DNA of 64,000 nucleotides, from assembly GCA_965153455.1 (NCBI GenBank), contig OZ234499.1:10226271-10290270 (forward strand), written 5' to 3'. The position numbers were made by a program, and so were the translations under genes. Shown here one piece after another: positions 51,728 to 63,375 of the stretch. Source of the DNA: Sphagnum compactum (lineage: Eukaryota > Bryophyta > Sphagnopsida > Sphagnales). The first letter of the stretch is position 1. Each line of letters starts with the position of its first letter. Below the pieces are notes generated by a model. It saw only the letters and a program-made list of their open reading frames with translations. It was not told where the DNA came from and searched no databases.

Positions 51728-54700
51728 CTAATGGGTGGACTTCTTCAAAATGTTATAGATCTTTGTTTGTGAAGTCTTGGATCTCAGTTGCCGTGCCTCA
51801 CTTCTCGTAGAAACTGTCTTAGCAGAAGATTTCTTGTCACCCTGAGGAAGATGAACCAAAATATCTCAGGGTCCAGAGAAATTCCTGACACCAAATCCCT
51901 TTCCTACCTCACATTCAGCAGGTAAGAACCTTTCTAAGAAACTGTGTACAAATATGTTGTATATGGTGAAGTGAGTACCTTGGAAGAATGTCCTGTGGAA
52001 GGAAGCCTCAAACTTTGCTCTGGTTGATTAAGCTCTGCTGTATGCTGCATTCTGGTCATAAGAGTATTCACTCTCACTGCCTTACTGTTCTTTGAGGTCT
52101 TTGCTTTCAGAGAAGATGAATGGACACTTGAAGTGAGAATCCTCACATCTTCATCAATAATATTTCTTGTGGAGATTCTGCCACTGCTTGAGCTGGACTT
52201 CAGAAGCAAATCTCTCATAGATGTTGCAGCATTTTGTGTAACAGCTACATCCTCTTTTGTTTTGGCTTCTTGGATAGACTGTCGGGTGATTCTTGATGCC
52301 GAACGCTCAGGTGTAAGGCTGTTATCTACCTCCACACAATTTATAGGCTTCTCTGGACTGGCCTCAATATATTTCTTGCCCTTCCTGTTGGCAAGGCTGA
52401 ACTCCACAGCCTTACTTCTTGTAAACATCTCTTTACTCACCTTGCTCTTTTTGTTCTTGCCCTTTGTGTTGGCTAGGCTGAGTTCCACAGCCACACTTCT
52501 TGTAGGCATCTCTTCACTCACCTTGCTCCCATTCTTCTGTTTCATGTTGGCAGGGCTGGGTTCCACAGCCAAACTTCTTGTAGGTGTCTCTTCAATCACC
52601 TTGTTCTCCCTCTTGCCCTTCATTTTGGCAGGTCTGAGCTCCACATCAACACTACTTGTAGATGTCTTGTCACTCACCTTGCTCTCTTTCTTCTTTTCCT
52701 TCATGTTGGCAGGGCTAGCCACGTCGCCCCTCATGTCAATAGGGCTGAGTCCCTCAGCCTTACTTTTGGAAGGAATCCCTTCACTCAACTTCCTCTCCTT
52801 GCTCCTCGTTGTGGCGGGGCTGAGTTTCACATCCATACTTCTTGTGGGTCTCTCTGTATTCACCTTACTATCCTCCCTCTTCCGCTTCCTATTGGTAGGG
52901 CTGAGATCTACCACAGTACTTCTTGTAGACTTCTCTAAACTGATTGGACTCTCCTCCATGCGTGTCCTGTTGGCAGCGTTCAGTTCTGTTGTCATACTTC
53001 TTGTAGCCCTAACCTGATTTTCCTCATGCTTCCTGAAAGCAGGGCTGAGTTCTTTTGCCATGCTTCTTGTAGCTCTAGCCTCACTCTTTTCCTTGTGCTG
53101 TCTGTTGGCAGTGCTGACCTCTACGGCAATATGTGCAGGTTCCTCTGCACTCACTTTCTCATTGCCCTTCCTCTTCACAGGGCTGAGTTCTGCAACCAGA
53201 GTTTTTGAAGCCTTTTCCACAGTCACCTTACTCTTTGCCTGACTCTTTTCCTTGTGCTGTCTGTTAGGAGTAGTGACCTTTACAGCAATATGTGCAGGTT
53301 CCTCCGCACTCACTTTCTCCTTGCCCTTCCTCTTCACAGGGATGAGTTCTGCAACCAGATTCTTTTCCAAGGCCACATTACTCTCTGCCTTGCGTTTCCT
53401 GTTGGCAGTGCTGAGTTCTGCAGTCATACTTTCTGTAGGCTTCTTGGCACTCACCTTACTCTTCATCTTGTGCTCTGTGTTGACAGGACTGTGCTCTGTA
53501 GCCATGTGTTTTGTAGGCTTCTGTGCACTCAAGTTATCCTCCACCTTGGAGTTTGCATTGGCAGTGTCAAGTTCTATAGCCATTTTTTTTGCAGGCTTCT
53601 CTGCAGTTGCCTTACTGTCTGCCCTGCGCTTCCTGTTGGCAGGGCTGAGTTCTACAGCCACACTTCTCATAGGCTTCATAGCCATGCTTACCAAAGGCTT
53701 CTCTGCACTGACCTTTTGTTTTTCCTTCCTGTCCTTCCTATGGGAATGGGTCAGTTCCATAGCCATGTTAATAGGCTTCTTGCCACTAACCTTCCTCTTC
53801 TCCTTCTTGCCCTTTGGGTTGCCAGGGATGTGTTCTGTAGCCATGCTTGTTGCAGTCTTATCTGCACTGACCTTATTCTTCTCCTTCTTGCCCTTTGTGT
53901 TGGCTTTGCTGAATTCCACAGCCATGCTTATTGTATTCTTCTGTGCACCCAGCTGACTCTCCTTGTGCTTCCTGCTGTTAGCAGGACTGACTTCTAATGT
54001 CATTGGTCTTGCAGGCTTCTTTGCGCGCACCATGCTCTCCTCCTTATGCCTCCTGTTGGCAGGGCTGAGATCTATTGTCATTCTTCTCCTAGGCTTCTCT
54101 GGATTTACCATAATCTCATCCTTGTGCTTCCTATGGGCAGGGTTGTGTTCTACTGCCATGCTTCTCTTAGCCTTCCCTGCAATCATCTTACTTTCCTCCT
54201 TGTGTTTCCTATTGGCAGGGCTGTGTTCTACTGCCACAATTCTCCTAGGCTTCTCTGCACTCACCTTACTCTCCTTGCGGTTCCTGTTGGAAGGGCTTAG
54301 TTTAATTGTTGTAGGTTTCTCTACACTTACCTTCCTCTCTCTCCTTTTGCCCTTCCTGTTTGCAGGGTTGAGTTTGATAACCACACTTCTTGTATGCCTA
54401 TCAGCAGTCAGCTTCCTCTCTTTCTTGCCCTTCCTGTTAGCACGACCTACTCTCTGCTGCTTTGAGGAACGACCATCCTGCCACAATGAACCATCCCAAA
54501 CTCATATCTGTTATCCATAATGTATACTCACAGTCAACAGTGTTCACAAATTTTGCATAAGCCTATATTTGCCTCTCAGTGACACCAAAAGAGATACTAG
54601 CCAGAATACTATCTATGGTATCACCTACATTACCTGATCTCTTAGCTTTGTATTCCAAGCATCCTCCACAGCTTTTGCCTGCAGCAGGTGAATTCCTGTT

Positions 54701-57700
54701 GTTATTACATCTCCTGCCTGTGAAGTAGCTTTGGCTGCTCGCACCATTGCATCTCTTGCAGCAGCTATGGCTCTCTTCTTCATCTCACCAGCAGAAGTAG
54801 CAGCTGCTGTCATCATCATATGACTTTCCATCTGCTACATTGAATATCATGAGCTCTTATCCAGTGTCATGGGTCCAAAGTAACCTTTCAACAAGCCGGC
54901 CCTCCTCTAGAAGTAGAGATACTGCTCCCTAATCTCAACAATCTTCCTAGCATTTCAAAGCGTGATGAATATCTCAGCAAACTGGAGGAGAAGGGATTTG
55001 CCAAATACATACCTGAGCATTTCTACCCTCATCCCTGCCATTGCTGTTGCAAAATGTCAAATGCAGAGGCACAGCTTCAGTGCCAGCTGAGCCTTCCTCA
55101 ATCCTCAGACCAAGGTGGTTGAAAGCTTCATTGGAGGCCTGTGTGATGGCCTTGGCAGCCTCAACAGCAGCCTTGGTAATGGAGGCAGCTGCCGCAATTG
55201 TTGCAGCTACAGATGCTATCTGAGCATCCCATACAGCTCCCAATTCAGAGGGGTACTGAGACTGAATGCGTGCCCAAACACTCTGACTTTGTTCCAAGAC
55301 TGAAGTTGCTGCAACCATTGCATCTTGAGCACTATTCTGCACCTGCTGGAGTTGCTTGTCTGTTTCCATTTGCATCTGTAATTCCAGAGACTGAGGAGCA
55401 GTAGCAAATTCATAGAGTGAAGGACCAGGAGCACATCTTACTGTGCCATGCCCTGAATCCTCGGGCTGAAGATGATCTGCCAATGGTATGACTGGCAAGC
55501 TTGTCTGATGCTCAGAAGCAATGACCTGCATTGCTGAGGCCATTAAGTCCTGTGGCTCCTGTGTGCAAGCTGTCTTTTTCTTCATAAAGTTGGCTTCCAC
55601 AAAATCAGGATTTCGAGTTGCTGGCATCATACCCTCTAGTCTCGTATCTGTGTTTGATGGTGCATACATAGGGGGTGCACAAGAAGCAACATGAGGCATA
55701 ACACTGGCCACAGCATCTTGAGATTCAAGAGTAAATATTGGCTGGCTGACAGGTGAAGTGGCGCAAGGAGTTGGATTAAAATATTGCAAACCAGATGTAG
55801 GAACTATCTCTGGCATGATCTTGGGTCTCTCAACCATAATAGCAGAGGTCTCAGCAGGATATGAGTTTTGTGGTGTTTCCTTGGATCTACCTCTTTCCAA
55901 ACCCACTTCACTTTCGGGCTGTGGACACTTCCTCAGACTTTCTTTGTTGACCAGAGTGTCTGATGTGGGCAGAAAACCCAGTTCCCCAGATTCACCCTGC
56001 AATTTTGCTGCAGGAACAGTAGCAGTTGATGAAAGAGGCCCATCTGAGTGGTCGACAACCTCTGTCACTGTCCCAGCTGACATAAGATTCCTATGACATA
56101 CTTCAACAATTGACGTATTGCTTGTAGAGTTCTCATAGTTTAGTGTTTCAGGGGGAATTGTACAGTCTGTACAAATTGCGTTGGAGGACAGTATGGCATT
56201 TGCTGCCATACTTGATGAAGGCTGATTGGCATCTGTATTTTCCTTAGGGACTCCATCTGATAGACAACAAGATGGTCACAGTCATCAATCTCACTGTGTT
56301 TGCAAAGCCCTAATACACAGTGCATTCCAAGTCTAGAACAACAAACGATCAAGGATGAATAAGTAAGAATGCAATTTTGTTCTTATTATCTGTTGTGATC
56401 AATATATAGATATTATTTGTTGTGGCCCTGAATTCTGGCTGAGATTCAGATGACAATCCACATGGGCAGCTGTAGAATAACAGCAATTATGCTCAGAGGA
56501 AGATTGGAACCAGTCAACACAGTGAGAACCCATATTATTTGGTTCAATTAAGATTGTAAAACACCAAACTTATTAGCAAATGATGACAGAAAAGATTGCC
56601 TTTCTGTTTCATGACGATGCCTAGGTGTTACATGCATGCACTAGAGACAGGCCACATTGATACAATGGACAAATAATAGGGAACAGGTATGGGACAAGGA
56701 AGTACAAGATTAGAACCAAACAGACCTCTTGGGGATTTCAAAAATTTAGTCATCACCGGTGATTGCTCTTGGCCTGGTTGCTCCTGGCTGTCATGACATC
56801 CACCATAGACATATGTCAAAGATCAGGTGAGGAATGTACTTGCTCAACATTGGTGTCTGATGGGTAGTTGTTGCAATATCAAATGCAATTCAAGTGGACA
56901 AAAACATGCAGGAAACCTTTGAAAGAAGGAGAGAGAGCCATAAATCACTATCCACAGAAACAAGGGTTCTGTAGCCATCAAAGGACCCACTTGGACTCAC
57001 AGCAATAATCTAGAGACAAGACTTGGTGATGACATCTGCGTCTGCTGCAAACAATCTGTGGGGGGCATAGAGGATGGAAATGCAGCCTCTGAACTGAATT
57101 CAGCAGGTAAAACTGGGGTTTTCACCACTGGAAGCCCACTTAAGAGATTTGGAGCAACAGCAGCTTCTTCTGCAATTGACAGTGCAAAATCCTGCACTGG
57201 TTTCACTTCCAACATGGCCGATTTAGTTTCATCTTCATCCGTGAAACCATCATGTCCATTCTCTCTTCCCACCATCCCTAACATACCAGTCTTGATTGCA
57301 GTCACATTGTCATCTGTTGCAAATCCACCTCCAAGTTTTTCTTGAGAAATCACACACTGTGGATCCAACATGGTGGGAGACTGTACATCTACCTCCAGAT
57401 CTTCGAGAAGTCCCTCTAGTTGGAGTCCTGCATTGTCACCACTGTCCATGAAGGGATCATTGCCATTACTTTCTTTAATCTCATCTCCACCTTGTGGCAT
57501 GTCTTTGCTTCTCTCTGCTGCCACAAGCTCATCAATTTGAGGCTTTGGAGGAGCTGTGGAAGTCTGCATATTGAAAACTGGTAAAGTGTGTGCCTCCTAA
57601 TCTAGGTATAGAGCTGGATGCACTTTGAATGCTATGTCAGGATAGTTGAAATCTGTTGCTTCATTATTGCTGATTGGTGTAATAACATCTGGCACCAGTA

Positions 57701-58462
57701 CTAGACGCTTTTCCTTCTCAGACACTGCACCAGGCCAAACAGAAAACTCAACCAGACCAATAAGTACAAACCTGAATACATCATTTGCCATTCCCTGCAG
57801 CTCATGTGAAGCTGAACTAAGGGCAAACAACAATCCTCTATAGTGCTGCTTCCACTTGTATACTGATCCCAGGTATAAAGCTAACAATGGTTTTTAACAT
57901 GAACACTATTACCTGCTTGGTCAACATCAAGAAGTGAACACTGAATTTGAGGATCTTGTGTGAGAGGTGCCTCTGAAACCCTCTCTTCATTCCCCACCTG
58001 CACACAAGCTGCTTTGTGGTTTGGGAACTTCCTGCCTTGCTGTGTTGTCATATGTTCCTCAGTTGATATTACTACTGCATGTTTTGTCTTGCTATTAACT
58101 ACAGTTCCACCATCACCTTCTTGCAACTCAGAAAGGATCTCCTAACCTTCAGTTATTACCACTGATGGCTCCAAAGCTGTCTCATTTGGCAAAGGTTGCA
58201 ATGCCTCCAGCATCTCTTTCACAGATCTGCCAGCAGAGATGGTCCCATCAGTAAATTCATTTGTATGAACCACCAAGTCTTTGCTCGAGCCTCCATTTAC
58301 AGGCTCAGTAGAGCCTGTTACACAGGAAGAATTATCTGTAGACACTTGTCTGCAACTCTGATCTGATTTGTCTGCTCCTCCACTACCAGGGCCTTTTCTT
58401 GAGTTGACAGACCACTTTGTTAAAGCTCTACAGCATCTCCACTCAAGCACAGTCTGGACATT
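51728..58462 (-). CDS. G2484-1-like alanine-rich protein with a very large lysine-rich repeat exon; 5' end unresolved
   Basis: Minus-strand exons that join in phase: 58462-58147, 58074-57913, 57724-57702, 57563-57001, 56787-56726, 56256-55013, 54831-54634, 54477-51979 and 51841-51728 (stop), about 1,726 residues. The second intron's acceptor, the 57702 end and the 62-bp exon are the least certain. The segment near residues 690-770 (QSVWARIQSQYPSELGAVWD, then alternating alanine/isoleucine/lysine) and the next exon (KKRAIAAARDAMVRAAK, then SQAG) resemble the alanine-rich region of plant G2484-1 proteins. Those normally carry two Agenet (Tudor-like) domains further on; none is visible here. The 833-residue exon instead encodes about 28 basic repeats, and the last exon ends ILKKSTH. 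Many KRK/RKGK clusters suggest a nuclear protein. An upstream exon ending at a GTATGT donor near 58696 would fit in phase, but no start codon is established. Function unknown. Confidence 0.6.
52305..54440 (-). repeat. Coding minisatellite: about 28 units of ~26 residues
   Basis: Units follow the pattern PANRKGK/HK-EESKVSAEKP-TRSMAVELS, 20-35 residues each (about 63-90 bp), in one unbroken frame. Most units share a basic start (N-R-K-x-K), an acidic/lysine middle and a short hydrophobic end (MAVEL). Unit length is always a multiple of three, so length changes have kept the frame. The same property leaves long open frames on the opposite strand (for example 52133-53017 and 53254-53997), which I regard as shadows. 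Confidence 0.85.
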
Positions 58463-58469
58463 CTGTGAC

Positions 58470-61220
58470 GGAACATATACACAGATCCCTCCTTGAAAGC
58501 CCTTTCACTGTAAAGTGAAGTGCTTGACAACAGATGTGACCAGCAAGTTTTTGTCTCTTCTCTCCTTATCCTTCTGTCTATCTTGTCCTCAGAATTGTGC
58601 ATGGTGCTGCACTTCTTCACAGCAAACAAATTTTTCCTCACTCTTCCTCTCCTAGAGGGTCTATATGGTTTTCTCTTATAGTCACATACAATGCCCACAG
58701 ATAATTGTTCACTTCCAATTGAATTGAGGGACACACAGGAAGATGTTGCATGAAACTTGCACGAGCACCCAACGAGCCAAGACAAGTATGCAAAGACACA
58801 AGAAACAATGAAAATCATCATATGTTTCAGGACAGATTGATCTCCTTAGCCGATGGATCCTTTGTTACCGCTTTCTCTAATAATTTTGGTTTGCCAAGCT
58901 TTAGATTTCACCAACCTTCAACTCAGGAATCAAATACAGTTGTTAACCTGGATGCACTCTTGCTCATTCCATGAGTTTCCTCATCATCATCTTCATCCTC
59001 CTCCTCCCCATGATCACACTGCAAGAGCTGCACAAAAGCAAGCAATGTACAGATCAGCTTCCAACTGGTTTTTAGAGGTTTCCACTTCTAATATTGGTTG
59101 TCTAACAGTCTATGGTCCTCTGCAGATTAGCCAGTTCTCTTTGTTGGACGATCATCACAGCCAAGAGGCGTAGTTTTTTGCCTTGTTGATCTGTGTCCAA
59201 TCTCAGCTGCATAATGGCACACCTTTTCACTGAACATACATGCTTAATAAAGAAGCATCATCTCTCTTCCTCCATATTCTCTTAGAGCATCAAATCCATG
59301 GCCACAAGGTTGCCACAAGGAAATTCTACCAAGTATAATCTGTGAGATGATGTCTCATCAGTGAGGCATTGCCTGTTCTTTAGTTTACTGTGATATACTT
59401 CTTCTTCTTGGATAAACAGAACTCAATTTCTTGAACCCACTCAATTGCATGTGATTTAGATCTGCAAAGATCTCCACATGTCACACAGAAAATCCAAGAT
59501 GCAATATTCTTTCTTGTTCCTCATCTGAGAGCTGATAGAGATTTCTTGTCCCCTGAATACGGCTCATCACCATATGGGATCATCATGCACTTTCATTGGT
59601 CAAAACTATTCTAGAGAAATAGTCTCTTGCACTCAATGACACAACACAATTTACAGCTAGAAAGGAACACTGCTTTCTCTTGGCATTTAATCCTTTATGT
59701 TGCTTCAGATTTGTTTCCCAAGGAAACCGCATCCATTGCAGCACATGTCCATACATATACAAACAGACTGCATTTGGATAAATCACAGTCTTAAAACAAA
59801 AACATTTGAAGTGCAACCTGTCTCATTTTCTTCAATATGCAACAGTTAAGATGGATGCGAGATTTAGATGCAAGTTTTTAAGTTGAGAGGAAAGAAACAT
59901 TTTCATCTTGTTCTTTGTTGCCAAAGCAAAATTGGACTGTACAGGTACTCACACAATGGATCCTACCAAACAAAAGCAATGCAAAAGAGGAGACCTCCAT
60001 TTCCCCGCATAAAGAATACCAAAATGACATATAATTCAAGTGCTTCCAGTGCTCAAAACTACCACCTTGAAAAGTCATCCGACACCACCGTTGAACTCAT
60101 TTCTCCCATAATATATATATACATCAGAGGAAACACACAGCAAAGCAAAACATTGGAATACTCACCTATATTTACTATGTGCTGCTGAAAGCACTTGACG
60201 AAGGAGATGAGGAAAGCAAAGTCCATTTCTCTCGAAACCAAAGATGTACTAAAAGACCTACGACGGGAAACAAAGAAAGAAAGAAAGAAACCGACAGACT
60301 TTGTTTCTGTTTTAAAAGCGGTTTCCAAAACAAGACTGCCACAGCGAGATAGAAGCTTTTTGATGTCACTAGAATGTGAGGAAAGATGGAGATAGGGCTC
60401 ACAGGATCTTGTGAAAGGAAACTCCTATTTTTCCTCAACGAAAATCGCGACAACCAAAAGCTTCGTCTTTCACAAGCTCATCCTCCTCACCTTTCTTTCT
60501 TTCTTTCTTACTTTCGTTCTCCTCGTTTTCTTCTCTCTTGCGGCACTCCCCTCGTCCCAACCAGGATGAAATTGCCATCGTTTGTTGGACGGACACAGAA
60601 ATGGATGAATTTCACTGAACCATTATCCATCGGACCAGCTCCCAGAATAGATGACTGTTTTTTTCATTCGTCTTCCCGTCAAAACATCATAGATGAACTT
60701 ATTCATCCGTCCTCAGTCTAGAATACCCCACACAACGTGTAAAAGTAATGCCTCTGAGGGGTGCAGTGTACCCCAGTTGAGGTCATCCTTGATATGCCAA
60801 TTTTCATCCTAGTTCCCATCGCCTTGCTCAATTATTTCATCCACAAGAACTTAAATTGGGTGTGCCCTCTTCGAAAGGAGCAGATGACAACTATTTTCAT
60901 CGTTATGACTAAGGCAACTGTCATCTACTGGCTAATGCTAAAAGCCTACACTACAGAGTCCAGGGTAAAACAAAACAGCGCCTACGTTGGTTACCTTCAG
61001 CTTTCTTTATAAGACTTAATCAAACTTTCTCACTTAAGCTTTAATATTTCCTTTAAAACCTTCAACCGAAAGTTATGCAATGTTTTTAATACAAGACTTT
61101 GGAGGCAATTATGATGGCAATTAGGTTGTGTGGAAATGAAATTCATGCACTGGATGATTGAAAGATAGACTGGTTGATGCAAGTCAAGGTGCGCAATTGA
61201 TTGAAGCAAAGATAGGTAGT
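58470..61220. other. 5' region of the lysine-rich repeat gene; upstream exons and leader not resolved
   Basis: The minus-strand frame 58821-58420 contains a basic stretch (YKRKPYRPSRRGRVRK) and may include a further exon ending near 58696. CT-rich sequence at about 60440-60560 is GA-rich on the minus strand (GAAAGAAAGAAAG), typical of a plant 5' leader, so transcription may start near 60.5 kb. From 60.6 to 61.2 kb no gene is seen. Confidence 0.35.
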
Positions 61221-61231
61221 GAACTATGAAC

Positions 61232-61955
61232 CAATGTTGGCCGGGTCTGATGGGTTTGCGTCCCCGGCCCAGCGGTTCTAGTTTGGGGAAGACCCGCTGC
61301 CACAAGACCTGCCCTGGGGATGGGCAGTACCCCTACCCCCTGAAACTCAGTTCCATGCCTGTCTTTCCCCTCCCCAGTTAGGGTTCTGCCCTCCATTTTC
61401 TTTGAACTGATTTGCTCCAGTGAGTTGGTAGGCTATACAACTCTCGTTGGGAAGCTTCAGAAACTTGGATGGCTTACTTTCCCATATTTACTTACCAGGT
61501 TTTTCATTTGGCTTTCTTGTTCTTCAATCAAGTAGTAGTAGCTACTTTACTTTTCTTTTTTTTTGTTTCCTTCTGAGTCTTCTGTAACTTGAAGATCCCA
61601 AATGCCATCAGGTCTTTTACTCAAAGGTGGCATTCAATCTAGAAGACATCAATGTGTGACAAAAACCTGCGTTGTAAAACTTTGGACCAATTTCAAGGAT
61701 TGATCTAACTACAACTGAACAACAAAGTACTTGATAATGTGAATCTGGCCCTGCCTTGAACCTGGAACTGATGAGTCGTATAAAACCTAGAATCATTGAC
61801 CTGTGGAATTGAAAGTTTAGGATATTTGACATGGCCTAGGAATCCACATGTTGAATTTTTTGAAAAATTGATCTGGAACCGACCGAATGGTCATAAAAAA
61901 AACACTAAACCCAGACCCAACAGTTCCTTAAAAAAACTGGACCCGCCCAACACTG
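61232..61955. mobile_element. Probable small non-autonomous hAT element (724 bp)
   Basis: Left end CAATGTTGGCCGGGTC and right end GACCCGCCCAACACTG (its reverse complement is CAGTGTTGGGCGGGTC) match at 14 of 16 positions. The 8-bp flanks are ctatgaac and ttatgaat, 6 of 8 matching, so an aged target duplication is plausible. The interior carries no transposase frame. Confidence 0.5.
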
Positions 61956-61963
61956 TTATGAAT

Positions 61964-63128
61964 TTGCAAACTTGTTTGAGCAAGTTGTAGTCCGTGCCAA
62001 GCCACAAGTTGCCTTCTTGACACATCTGTTGGCATTCTTCACTCATCACCTATTCGGGATCCATGTCAATTGAAGCTATACAAATTCTCTGCAATTATGA
62101 TAGAGTGGGATGTTGCAATAGCCCCCAGCTAACATCAAAATTTCCATCTGGTAGATTGCTTCACTTCATTTCTGCTCCTACTCTTGTATTGGATCAATTG
62201 TGGAAAATGCATGTCTAGCGTGTGATTGCTGGCAGATTTTGAAATGTTTGTTCCTGACAAGAACTGTGAGCCAAATCAACATCCTTGGACCACTTCCTTC
62301 TGATTGCTAGAACAACTGCAGAGCTCTGAAGAGTGCCATGGTGGTTGTGAGGAGCAACAAACTGCTGAAGCAGAACACACTGGAGTCTCCAATGCCCAAG
62401 ATTTTGCACAGCATGTACTACTTCTGGGTTTGTGTAAGTACTGAATCTTTTGGGCATCAAGAAGTGACCTCTTCTTGATAGCAAATTCATTTGCTGTATT
62501 GTTAGAGCATTGAGCAAAGTCTATTCTTTCATATGTTGTACAAGTGGTTAAACGTGGACATTAAGGTGCAGTCCCAGATCTCATGGATATCTCTCTCAAC
62601 TGCAGGTTGTTGAACCTCTAGTAAGTTGCAAGGTCCTCATAATATGAAACAGTAATAAAGTTCAGTGCGAAATCAAAGTTGGTGGAAGGGGCCTGTGAAT
62701 AAGACAAAATACCAGAATGGACTGATGAAGTTGGGCTAGAACTCAACCACACCACCTCGACTGGCATCAATAAGTGTGACCGTCTGATTGATTAATCACA
62801 CACATACAGAAAAGCACAGATGTGGCTGTCCAGAGGATGTTAGGCCAATGTTGGGCATGTTGTTCAGAAAGTTTGAGAAGCAGCTATCAGTTTTAAACAA
62901 TCTTGCATCCCCAATCGATCTGGATTTCAGAATCAAACCTCCAGGAACATGATAACCCAAAGTCCACACATTACCAAATCAAATGTTTCAACTCTACAAC
63001 TGCAACATGTTGTCATTTTCTCACTATGATGATTAATGTCTGATTAAGACCAGGAAGAAATTGACAAACTTGCAATTACACTGCAACCAGAAAGGAAGGT
63101 AAAGACAGATAGCCCCTACTTGCAATTG
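61964..63128. other. Non-coding stretch, nothing recognised
   Basis: A minus-strand frame of 100 codons at 62517-62215 is open but matches no family I know. The rest shows no coding or repeat signal. Confidence 0.35.
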
Positions 63129-63375
63129 TCAGATTTTTGACTTATGATCAATGAGCTTACTTAGTGCAAGAGCTGCTTTGACCCTGATGAGTGGCCCAAA
63201 TACCCATGGATAAAAAGTCCATGCTACCACAAGCTTGCTGAGATCTACATTTGACTTGATGCCAAAACCATTGAGCAGATAAACCACATCTTCAGTTAAA
63301 ACATTTCCAGAAGCACCTTTCGTATATATGGGCAACCTCCCAAGCCTGCTACTGATGAGTTCACCGGATTTATGC
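63129..63375 (-). pseudogene. 3' fragment of hydroxymethylglutaryl-CoA lyase (HMGL), frameshifted
   Basis: Read on the minus strand from 63375: GINPVNSSVAGLGGCPY, then after a shift of frame (two extra bases near 63327) TKGASGNVLTEDVVYLLNG, FGIKSNVDLSKLVVA, and a stop at 63129. The SSVAGLGGCPY-KGASGN block is the conserved C-terminal active-site loop of HMG-CoA lyases. After the VVA the sequence GYLGHSSGSKA (family: HLGRPSGSKA) appears only in another frame, so more indels are present. The fragment starts right after an AG that looks like a splice acceptor, so it seems to be a genomic exon copy rather than a spliced cDNA copy. The active enzyme splits HMG-CoA into acetoacetate and acetyl-CoA in leucine breakdown; this copy cannot. 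Confidence 0.72.

Noticed and set aside
52133-53997. Long plus-strand open frames (up to 294 codons), leucine/serine/phenylalanine-rich and membrane-like
   Set aside because: They lie antisense to the lysine-rich repeat exon. The codon-multiple period of the repeat keeps several frames open on both strands, and the minus-strand frame has matching splice sites.
57881-57912. A 32-bp intron between the 57913 donor and a TTAG at 57881
   Set aside because: Too short for a plant intron. Using the pyrimidine-preceded GGTGCAG acceptor at 57725 gives a 188-bp intron in the right phase.
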